This document shows positions 43,345-51,000 of a stretch of DNA of 64,000 bases, piece by piece (position 1 is the first letter of the stretch; every line of letters begins with the position of its first letter). The position numbers were made by a program, and so were the translations under genes. The notes below the pieces were generated by a model that was not told where the DNA came from, made no database searches, and was given only the letters and a program-made list of their open reading frames with translations. This DNA comes from Phycisphaerae bacterium (GTDB taxonomy: Bacteria > Planctomycetota > Phycisphaerae > UBA1845 > UTPLA1), in NCBI GenBank assembly GCA_035275405.1, contig DATEMU010000007.1:372001-436000 (forward strand), written 5' to 3'.

Positions 43345-43557
43345 ATGACTGACGCCAAGAACACTTCCGGACAACCGTCCAAGACCCCGACGCACGTTGC
43401 GTACCAGGTGCGCGACCGCGAAGGCGCAAAGGCCATCTGGACCCGCATCGGCGCCGCCTGGGCGCACGCCGACGGCAAGGGCTTCAACCTTCAGATCGAG
43501 GCCGTGCCGCTCGACGGACGCATCACCCTGCGTGTCGTTTCGGAAAACAAGGAATAA
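43345..43557 (+). CDS. Small protein of unknown function
   Basis: A 70-residue product from the ATG at 43345 behind AAAGGAGA. It reads like a compact alpha/beta protein (THVAYQVRDREGAKAIWTRIGAAWAHADGKGFNLQIEAVPLDGRITLRVVS). It resembles small conserved proteins of mobile elements that are often annotated only as hypothetical. A strong intrinsic terminator follows immediately. Confidence 0.7.
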   Translation: MTDAKNTSGQPSKTPTHVAYQVRDREGAKAIWTRIGAAWAHADGKGFNLQIEAVPLDGRITLRVVSENKE

Positions 43558-43570
43558 CCGCTGTTCAACC

Positions 43571-43600
43571 GGGGCGGGCTTCGCGGCCCGCCCCCTTTTT
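43571..43600 (+). terminator. Intrinsic terminator after the 70-residue gene
   Basis: GGGGCGGGC (43571-43579) pairs perfectly with GCCCGCCCC (43586-43594) and is followed by C and five T, the textbook layout of a rho-independent terminator. Confidence 0.9.
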
Positions 43601-43617
43601 CGAGAAAGGATTCTCAC

Positions 43618-44238
43618 ATGACCCATTACACCGTAGCGATACTCGTGCCGCAGTTCGTGGCCGACATTCCCGCTTTCATCGAACGCCAGATGCACCGCTT
43701 CTGCGAGCACATCGAAGTCCCCCCGTACGTCTGCTACTCGCCGCAGGAAGCCGCGACCGAGATTGCCGACACCATCCGCCGGCTGGAACTGATCGTCAGC
43801 CGAAAGGAGCCGCACTACGACCTCGACAAGTGCCGCCAGGAAATCGAAGACCTGCGTCGCACGACGCCCGAGGAGCGCTACCGCGAGCGGCTGAAGGTCC
43901 ACGAGCGTTTCAACGCCCAGGGCGAGCCGCTATCGACGTACAACCCGGACAGCAAATGGGACTGGTACGTCATCGGCGGCCGATGGGACGGCTGGATCAA
44001 CGACATCGAGACCGGCGGCGAGCGCGTCGAGGACAACACGGCCACGACGCAGCAGGCCATCGAGCGCGGCAAGATACCGCACGCCATCATCACACCCGAA
44101 GGAACGTGGCACGAGCGCGGCCGCATGGGCTGGTGGGCCATCCTGTTGACCGAAAACGAGAACTGGGACGACCAGGCCCGCGCCATCTTCGAGTGCCATT
44201 CCGACTGCCGCGTCGTCATCGTCGATGCACACATTTAG
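43618..44238 (+). CDS. Conserved mobile-element protein, unknown function
   Basis: A 206-residue soluble protein starting MTHYTVAILVPQFVAD. The middle (residues 80-125) is charged, and then SKWDWYVIGGRWDGWI and MGWWAILLTENENWDDQARAIF follow. The VIGGRWDG segment recurs in hypothetical proteins of phages and plasmids as far as I recall. I cannot give a function. AAAGGA lies 8 bases before the ATG, right after the terminator, so it begins a new transcript. Confidence 0.75.
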   Translation: MTHYTVAILVPQFVADIPAFIERQMHRFCEHIEVPPYVCYSPQEAATEIADTIRRLELIVSRKEPHYDLDKCRQEIEDLRRTTPEERYRERLKVHERFNAQGEPLSTYNPDSKWDWYVIGGRWDGWINDIETGGERVEDNTATTQQAIERGKIPHAIITPEGTWHERGRMGWWAILLTENENWDDQARAIFECHSDCRVVIVDAHI

Positions 44239-44248
44239 GGAGGCCGAC

Positions 44249-44971
44249 ATGACGATCAACCCCTTCTACTCCCGTCGAATTCCGGCATCCGTGCCGCGAG
44301 TCGCCCCGCCTCGCTATGCGAAACTCCCGCTCGCTCCGGTCAACCGCAGTCCGGTGCCCAGGCTCACAAGCCTGTATCACTTCGACCGCGCCGGCGAATA
44401 CGGCGACCGCGGCTATCCCGGCAACTGCGGCGGCAACTTGATTCGCGACCTGCTGCTCTACTTCCGGCCGCGAACCGTCTTCGACCCGATGAGCGGCAGC
44501 GGCACCTGCCGCGACGTGTGTCGAGAACTGGAAATCCCGTGCGATTCCAGGGACATCCACGGCGGATTCGATGCCGCCGACCCGACACAGCTATCGGCCG
44601 AGCGCTTCGACTTCGTGTGGATTCATCCGCCGTACTGGCGGCAGAAGCTCTACGCGGCGGATTCGCGCGACCTGTCGCGCACGCCGACGCTCGATGCGTT
44701 CCTCGAACGCTACGCGGCGGTGATCGCCAACTGCGCCAACGCATTGACGCCCAACGGAAAACTCGCCGTCTTGATGGGCGACTACTGCGACCGCCAGGCC
44801 GGGTTCGTGTCCCTCGTCTATCACACGAAACGACTTGCCTTCGACGCGGGCTTGCGGCAGTGTTGCACCGACATCATCCGTTTCAGCCACGGGGCGTCGA
44901 GCAGCCGGAAGGTGTACCGATCATCCTTCATTCCCGGCCTGCACGACGTGTGCATGGTGTTTCAGAGGTAA
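44249..44971 (+). CDS. DNA methyltransferase, amino-type
   Basis: A 240-residue S-adenosylmethionine-dependent enzyme. The cofactor motif is FDPMSGSGTCRDV (residues ~83-95) and the catalytic motif is WIHPPYW (~125-131), the HPPY variant of the (D/N/S)PPY box of N6-adenine and N4-cytosine methyltransferases. The order, cofactor before catalytic motif, fits the alpha/gamma-type arrangement. There is no restriction endonuclease beside it, so it probably protects the element rather than forming a restriction-modification pair. GGGAGG precedes the ATG. Confidence 0.8.
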   Translation: MTINPFYSRRIPASVPRVAPPRYAKLPLAPVNRSPVPRLTSLYHFDRAGEYGDRGYPGNCGGNLIRDLLLYFRPRTVFDPMSGSGTCRDVCRELEIPCDSRDIHGGFDAADPTQLSAERFDFVWIHPPYWRQKLYAADSRDLSRTPTLDAFLERYAAVIANCANALTPNGKLAVLMGDYCDRQAGFVSLVYHTKRLAFDAGLRQCCTDIIRFSHGASSSRKVYRSSFIPGLHDVCMVFQR

Positions 44972-44975
44972 GCCT

Positions 44976-45200
44976 ATGACCGACAACAAAGAACGGATTT
45001 CCTACTGTACGCAGGTGCGTGCCCGCGAGCTGACACCCGCCGCGAGGTTTGTCTTCAACGAAGTGCTCGCCGCAATGCAGGACGCCGAAGAACTCGGCGG
45101 CCCGGAGGGTGAGGCATATCTCGACCTGATGCAGGCCATTATCGATGAGGCTGCCATGCGACAGCAGAATTGCGCCGAAAGACTCGCCGACAAATCCTGA
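44976..45200 (+). CDS. Small helical protein, unknown function
   Basis: A 74-residue acidic helical product (LTPAARFVFNEVLAAMQDAEELGGPEGEAYLDLMQAIIDEAAMRQQNCAERLADKS) that starts 4 bases after the methyltransferase stop, so it is co-translated with it. No known domain is visible. Confidence 0.65.
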   Translation: MTDNKERISYCTQVRARELTPAARFVFNEVLAAMQDAEELGGPEGEAYLDLMQAIIDEAAMRQQNCAERLADKS

Positions 45201-45599
45201 TCGGACCATCCGTGCGGATCGCAACGGTCGCGCCAGGCGTGACCGCGCCTGTCACGCCGCTTGCCCTTGAAATACAAAGAGAATCCCTCCGGCTCGGAGC
45301 CTGACCGGCAGATGGGTGCGGCGAAGGCGTGACCAAGCGCCTCGCCTCCCGGCCGGTCGCGTCGGGTCCCAGCCGCCGGTGAGAACCCGACGGCGACGGC
45401 CTTATACGGCAGTCAATCCGGCCCTTCCCCATGTTCCGAAACGGAACGACCACCCGGCAATCCCTGCCTACGAACCGCCTGAAATCACGCTCGAATCGAA
45501 TCCGTTTTCAAGCGCTAAAGAACGTGGTACACCGAATAAGACCGCACGAAAAAATGTTGTCAGACGTCTCCCCGTAGCACTGCTACGGCAATCTTTCAC

Positions 45600-45840
45600 C
45601 GTGAAAGCCTGCATGAAAGCATGTCAGCTTGCCATCATGCTGGCATGACAGCAGGAAGGACGGCAGGCGTGCAAGCCGCATGGAAAGCAACCTGTCTTGA
45701 TTGCTTGAATGTAAGCAGACAGGCATGTCAGGTTGCCTGATTGCAGGCAGGTAATCCTGACAGGTTGCTTGCAGGACGGCGAGCTTGCATGCCGGCAGCA
45801 AATAGTGCTTGCCAGCCTGCATGAAATCATGCTATCCGTC
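45600..45840. repeat. Short-repeat region upstream of parA (candidate centromere)
   Basis: The stretch carries many short direct and inverted repeats: GCCTGCATGAAA near 45607 and again near 45815, each followed by a CATG, CAGGTTGC near 45730 and 45762, and at least eight TTGC-type motifs. It has no gene. ParA-type systems are often bordered by the site that their partner binds and that controls their promoter. The region 45201-45599 holds nothing I recognise. Confidence 0.5.
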
Positions 45841-45844
45841 TTAC

Positions 45845-46507
45845 ATGATTATCGTCGTGGCGAATTCCAAAGGCGGTGTCGGGAAATCGACGCTCGCCGT
45901 TCACCTTGCCGCGTGGCTCCATGAGCAGGGCCATCGAGTGACGCTTGCCGACTGCGACACGCAGCAGTCATCTTCCGAATGGATACGCGAGGCGATACCG
46001 GACATCAAAGCCGTCCGCCTCGACAACCCCGACATCATCTTGAATGAACTGCCGATTCTTGCCCAGGATGCCGACTACGTCGTGGCCGATGGACCGGGCA
46101 GCCAGACCGAGACGAGCCGCGCGTTGTTGCTGCGCGGCGATCTTGCGATTGTTCCCTGCAAAGCCAGCATGTTAGAGGTCCGGGCGCTTGCTAAAGCGAC
46201 CGAAGTCTTGCGCCAGGCCCAGGACATTCGCGGCGGAATCCCGAAGGCCGTGATCGTCCTCAGCATGGTCGGAAAGAACTACCGGCTGACGCAGGACATG
46301 AAGGATGCCGCCGCCGCACTGTCGCTGCCGATGGCAACGACGGCGATGACACTCCGCCAGATTTACGCCGACGCGCCGGGGCAGGGGTCCGTCGTATGGA
46401 ATCTCGGCTCCCGCGCCCGCGAGGCGGCGCACGAGGCCGAAGCGCTCTTCCGCGAGATTCTGCCGGACGCCGTCGCGCCGGCAGCACGCCAGGCCGTGAA
46501 GGCATAG
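45845..46507 (+). CDS. parA: ParA-family partition ATPase
   Basis: A 220-residue deviant Walker A ATPase. The nucleotide site is NSKGGVGKSTLAVHLA at the N-terminus with LADCDTQQSSSEW after it. The small size is that of the ParA type Ib (plasmid) class, without an N-terminal HTH. It should move or position element DNA before cell division. A small basic protein gene follows immediately (13 bases) and may be its partner, and a repeat-rich region precedes it. Confidence 0.93.
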   Translation: MIIVVANSKGGVGKSTLAVHLAAWLHEQGHRVTLADCDTQQSSSEWIREAIPDIKAVRLDNPDIILNELPILAQDADYVVADGPGSQTETSRALLLRGDLAIVPCKASMLEVRALAKATEVLRQAQDIRGGIPKAVIVLSMVGKNYRLTQDMKDAAAALSLPMATTAMTLRQIYADAPGQGSVVWNLGSRAREAAHEAEALFREILPDAVAPAARQAVKA

Positions 46508-46519
46508 GACGTGATCGCC

Positions 46520-46819
46520 ATGGCCGAACGACGCACGCTCACGCAAGGACTCAAGGAAACGCCGCCGCCGATCGACACGGCCAAGGAGAAGGCATTCGTC
46601 TTCGGCGAGAAGGAACAACCCAAGCCGGCCGCGCCCGTCGTTGCCGCGGCGACACTCAATCGCGTGCCGATCAGCACGCGCATCCGCGACGACTTCGCGC
46701 GGGCGCTGAAGCGCGCATCGCTGGAGCGGCAGCTTGAGGGCAGGGAGCCGAACACGCTTCAGGATATTCTCGAAGAAGCCATCGAGCCGTGGCTCAAGGC
46801 GAACGGCTACCTGTCTTGA
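46520..46819 (+). CDS. Small partner of ParA, probably DNA-binding
   Basis: A 99-residue product starting at ATG 46520 (GTG 46511 also possible), 13 bases after parA. The basic N-terminal half is disordered, and the end (RVPISTRIRDDFARALKRASLERQLEGREPNTLQDILEEAIEPWLKANG) looks like a ribbon-helix-helix or coiled ParB-like segment. In type Ib systems such a small downstream gene encodes the centromere-binding protein, so a ParB-type role is likely. Its end overlaps the convergent RepL-like gene by 13 bases. Confidence 0.7.
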   Translation: MAERRTLTQGLKETPPPIDTAKEKAFVFGEKEQPKPAAPVVAAATLNRVPISTRIRDDFARALKRASLERQLEGREPNTLQDILEEAIEPWLKANGYLS

Positions 46820-47466
46820 TCGCCGTCGATCACAGGACCCACGATGACAGGCGCATCCGCAGCTTCCGTAACAGGCGAGGGCAGGGCGGCCGTATCCCCG
46901 AGTTGAAGCTCCTGTTGCCGACTCGCACCCTTCAGATGATATGTCCGCACGAATGCGAGCCGGTCCCCATTGAACATGAAGCGGATGTTGACGAAGAACA
47001 CGCCGTCGGAAGGGCTGCGGTACAGGAATTCCTTTTCAAGAAGTTCCCGCACACCCCGCTGATAGGTGCGATCGCTGATCCCGTGATCCTTGGCGACGTA
47101 CTGATTCAGCTTGATTTCATCAGATCCCGGATTGGCGCGCATTTCGTGATAGACGAGTTCGAACACCTGCAAACCAGTCTTCGACAGGTCCGCCGCTTGC
47201 TTGATGCCATCGAGGAACATCTTTACGAATCGGCTGCTGTCCACTTCCTCTTCCCACCAGAAGCCCATGCCGCCGATGCCTTTGATCTCGCCGCTACTGT
47301 TATCAACGATGACCGAACCCCTGCCACCCGGCACCTGAAACCGTTTGGTCCGAGTCGTGATGCCATTGGTCGTCGGCACACTTGGATTCGTCCGGTAGAC
47401 CGGGAATCCACGCTTGGTGCTCACCTGGTTATCCGGCAGGGCCGCAATCTGTCGCACTTCCGTCAT
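46807..47466 (-). CDS. RepL-like replication initiator/winged-helix protein
   Basis: A 219-residue protein. The central winged helix (about residues 115-160) reads ISDRTYQRGVRELLEKEFLYRSPSDGVFFVNIRFMFNGDRLAFV, recalling RepL-like plasmid initiators, whose typical C-terminal part has a NPxxFxNGDR-type segment. I chose the ATG at 47466 rather than 47502; a dyad TGTCTGT-AA-ACAGACA lies 17 bases ahead of it. Iterons and a DnaA box are directly upstream (47538-47747), which favours an initiator over a plain regulator. The family match is by eye only. Confidence 0.65.
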   Translation of the reverse strand: MTEVRQIAALPDNQVSTKRGFPVYRTNPSVPTTNGITTRTKRFQVPGGRGSVIVDNSSGEIKGIGGMGFWWEEEVDSSRFVKMFLDGIKQAADLSKTGLQVFELVYHEMRANPGSDEIKLNQYVAKDHGISDRTYQRGVRELLEKEFLYRSPSDGVFFVNIRFMFNGDRLAFVRTYHLKGASRQQELQLGDTAALPSPVTEAADAPVIVGPVIDGDQDR

Positions 47467-47482
47467 TTTCAGCCTCCATATT

Positions 47483-47498
47483 TGTCTGTAAACAGACA
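47483..47498. promoter_or_regulatory. Dyad operator in front of the RepL-like gene
   Basis: TGTCTGT and ACAGACA form a perfect 7-bp inverted repeat around AA. It lies 17 bases upstream of the minus-strand ATG, so it is placed to be bound by the protein itself for autoregulation. Confidence 0.65.
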
Positions 47499-47537
47499 GC
47501 ACACTGGCAGATTAGCGACAGAAGCGCAAGTGCTTTT

Positions 47538-47590
47538 TGACGGTTCACCGTCCGATCGTGACGGTCGCCCGTCAATTCGTGACGTTTCCG
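47538..47590. repeat. Three 21-bp iterons; candidate replication origin
   Basis: TGACG(G) begins at 47538, 47559 and 47580, exactly 21 bases apart (two helical turns). The first two units read TGACGGTTCACCGTC and TGACGGTCGCCCGTC, each with inner dyad symmetry (GACGG/CCGTC), and the third is partial. Iterons beside an initiator gene are the hallmark of plasmid origins. Confidence 0.7.
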
Positions 47591-47738
47591 ATTCAGGAAA
47601 ATCAACGACTTGCGCCCTTGCTCTTTCTTACTACTAAATAGGGCACATGAGCCGCCGACGGCGCGCGCCCCCAAAGCGCTGGCGACGGCGGCGGCCCGCT
47701 GCAACCATGACAAGAACCGCCCCGAAACAGGACGAACC

Positions 47739-47747
47739 TGTGGATAA
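47739..47747 (-). promoter_or_regulatory. Perfect DnaA box
   Basis: TGTGGATAA is the exact complement of the consensus DnaA box TTATCCACA. It lies 150 bases from the 21-bp iterons and within the gene-free stretch 47503-48093, as expected in a plasmid origin. Confidence 0.65.
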
Positions 47748-47890
47748 CTCAGTGAATAAGAGGCCAGATCGCAACGAGAAGGCGACACCGATATGACAGG
47801 TGTTGCGCGATTGACACAGGAGCCGTGACTTCGAGCTTGCGGAAAGGCCGTTTGGGCATTCAGGAGAAGGTTCGAGCCAGCCGAACCACC

Positions 47891-47914
47891 TTCATTCGCA
47901 ATAGGAAGCCCGTA
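47891..47914 (+). repeat. 24-bp direct repeat, copy 1
   Basis: This perfect 24-base repeat, starting TTCATTCGCAAT and ending GCCCGTA, recurs at 53651-53674. Similarity continues for a few bases on both sides (ACCA before it, AGxCG after it). The two copies flank the whole methyltransferase-helicase gene. Confidence 0.9.
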
Positions 47915-48093
47915 CAGACGCGAAAGACCCAATCAGCGATATCTGCGGTGACGAATACCGTTGTCGCTTTTCAATTGCGCTGATTCGCGGAGCGTGTTAT
48001 CCGACAGTTGAGTATTCACGATTCGGGAACACGCATGACGCGAGCCTGCCAGAGCATGGCAAATCAACCCCGCTGCCAGGAACGGCCGTAGGC

Positions 48094-51000
48094 ATGGCCC
48101 GCCGGCCGCGTCCCCCACAAGGTCCGCTCCTGCCGTTCCCGTCGTCCGACGACCCGCCCGCTGCCCTCGAAGAACCCCCAAAATCCAAAGGAGATCACGA
48201 TGCAGTACAAAACGATCGTCCTCGAACTCATCCGCCAGCGACCCAGGCTTCACGCCCGGCTCCGCCGCAAACACCAGTTGCTGGCCGAGGTGAATCGCCT
48301 CGCCGGCGACCTGAAGGCTCGCCACGAGGAACTGACGACGACGCTGACGATGGGCCGGGTCGGCATCGATCCGGTGCAGGCGCCGGGCGCGGCGCTGGAG
48401 ATCGGCTTGAAGGAAGTCGAGCATCGTTTACGGCTCATGTCGCAGGCGCGCAGACCGCGCGTCCGCAAACGCACGCGGCGCGGCTGAAGTGGGTTCGAGA
48501 GGCGACGCTTTTCGACCTGTCTCCAACTTCGACTGAAACGCCGCATCCGACGCCAAAGGCCGATCCGCAAACCCCGGCAACAGAACCGGCCGAACGTCTG
48601 GCGCCGGTGCAGATAGCAAGCGGCGAGAAGGAGAAGGCCCGCGACCTGATCGCGGCAATCCGAACGCTTCAGACCGTCGAGCGGGAAGCGCGGCCCGCCA
48701 CGCCCGACGAAAAAAACGGGATGGCGCGGTTCGCCGGCTTCGGTCCCGTGGCGCTGTCGATATTCCCCGACCCTCTGAAGGGCCGCTACAAGGATGCCGG
48801 CTGGGAAAAACTCGGCAATGAACTGAAAACGCTGCTGACGCCTTCTGAGTACGACAGTGCAAAGCGGACGACATTCAACGCCTTCTACACATCCCCGATC
48901 GTCATCGGCGCTATTCATGACGCCATCACGCGGCTCGGAGCGCCGCAGGACGGGCTGATCCTCGAACCCGGCTGCGGCATCGGCAACTTCATTGGCCAGG
49001 GGAGCAGCCGCCATCGCTTCATCGGCGTCGAGCTGGACTCGATCTCCGGGCGCATCGCCAGGGCGCTGCATCCCGATCAGGACATCCGCATCGAGAGCTT
49101 CCGCGACACGAAGCTGCCGGACGGAATCGACGCCGTCGTCGGCAACGTGCCGTTCGCCGACCTGCGTCTCGATTACCAGGGACAGAAGCTCGCGCTGCAC
49201 GATTACTTCCTCGCCAAATCCGTCGATGCGCTGAAGCCAGGCGGCGTCATGGCGATGGTCACGTCGCACTTCACCCTCGACAAGCAGAACGCTGCCGTCC
49301 GCGAGTATCTCGCCTCCAAGGCCGACTTCGTCGGGGCGATACGCCTGCCGTCCGACGCCTTCAAGCGTGAAGGTACGGCGGTCGTTACCGACATCATCTT
49401 TCTGCGCAAACGCGCTCCCGGCGAGCCGGAACATCACGCGGATACCGACTGGCTTCGCGTCGCCCCGCTTGCAATCGAAGGCGTCGAAGTTCCGGTCAAT
49501 CGCTACTTCCTCAATCACCCGGAAATGGTGCTCGGTCGGTGGAGCCGCAAGGACACGCTCTACGGTGGAGAAGGCTACAGCCTCCAGGGCGACGGAGATC
49601 TGTCCGCGAAACTGAAGGATGCAATCGGCCGACTGCCGGAGTTCTCGCCGGCACAGTCAACCAGGGCAGCCGGGACGGACGCGCCGGCATTCACGCCGCC
49701 GCCGCTCGAAAAGCACGTCGGCGAGGGGAGCTTCTTCGTCGGAAAGAACCAGGGCATCCATCAGCTGATAAGCGGTAAGCCGGTGCCGGTGGTGTACGGC
49801 GGCACCGCGCTCAAGGCCGACGGGACGATGACCGGCAGACGGATGGCCGGGCTGATCGGACTGCGCGACTGTGCCCGCCGCGTGCTGCAATCGCAGAATG
49901 AAGACTGGCCGTGCGAACACCGCGACGAGGCGCGGCGCGACTTGAACCGCGTGTATGACCGGTTCGTCCGAGCCTACGGCCCGATCAACAAGACCAGCTT
50001 CAGTGAAACCAAAGACGGCAGCGTCGTCCGCCGCCGGCCCAACCTGGTCAAGTTTATCGAAGACCCCGATGCCATGCTGGTGATGTCCCTCGAAGACTAC
50101 GACGAGGTGACGGAGAAAGCGGCGAAGGCCGCGATCATGAGCCGGGACGTGGTCGGCCGGACGCCGCCCGTCACCGTGGTCCGAAGCGCCGAGGAAGGAC
50201 TGCTCGTGGCCTTGAATCAGAAGGGCAGGGTGGACCTGCCGGTTATCGCCGAACTGTACGGCAAGCCCGAGAAGTCGGTCATCGCCGAACTGGGCGACCT
50301 GATCTACCAAGACCCCGAATCGAAGGAGTGGAAGACGGCGGACGATTACCTCTCCGGCAACGTCCGCGCCAGGCTCGCCCGCGCCGAGAAGGCCGGCCCG
50401 AAATACGCCCGCAACGCCGAGGCCCTGCGCCGGGTGCAACCCGAGGACGTGCTGCCCGGCGATATCGACGCCAATCTCGGCGCGCCGTGGATTCCCGCAT
50501 CCGACGTGCAACGCTTTGCCGCCGAGCTGTTCCAGGTTCCGCCCGAGGCCGTACCGGTTTCCCATCTGGAAAAGGACGCAGTGTGGAGCCTCGACGCCGG
50601 CTACGCAGCCAGGCAATCGGTCGCCGCGACTTCCGATTACGGCACCGCCCGCGCCAACGGCACGACGCTGCTCGAACTGGCGCTCAACATGAAGTCGCCG
50701 GTCATTTACGACGTGATCGACCGCGGCGACAAGGAAGAGCGTGTCGTCAACCAGGAGGAGACGCTCGCCGCCAAGGAAAAGCAGAAGCTCATCAAGGAGC
50801 GGTTCCGCGCATGGGTCTTCACCGACCCTGAGCGCACGGAGCGCCTCGTCCGCATCTACAACGACACCTACAACAACCTCCGTCCCCGCATATTCGATGG
50901 ATCGCACCTCGACTTCCCCGGCATGAACCAAACCGTGAAGCTCCGGCCGCATCAGACGGCCGCCGTGTGGCGCGGCATGAGCGCCGGCAACACGCTGCTG

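Noticed and set aside
42886-43902. Minus-strand ORF covering the gene-free region and the 70-residue gene
   Set aside because: It overlaps a plus-strand gene with a strong ribosome site and terminator, and its product has no recognisable pattern.
47538-47590. CRISPR-like array reading of the 21-bp iterons
   Set aside because: Only three short units exist, with no spacer-length unique sequence between them and no cas gene nearby. No CRISPR array is visible in the window.
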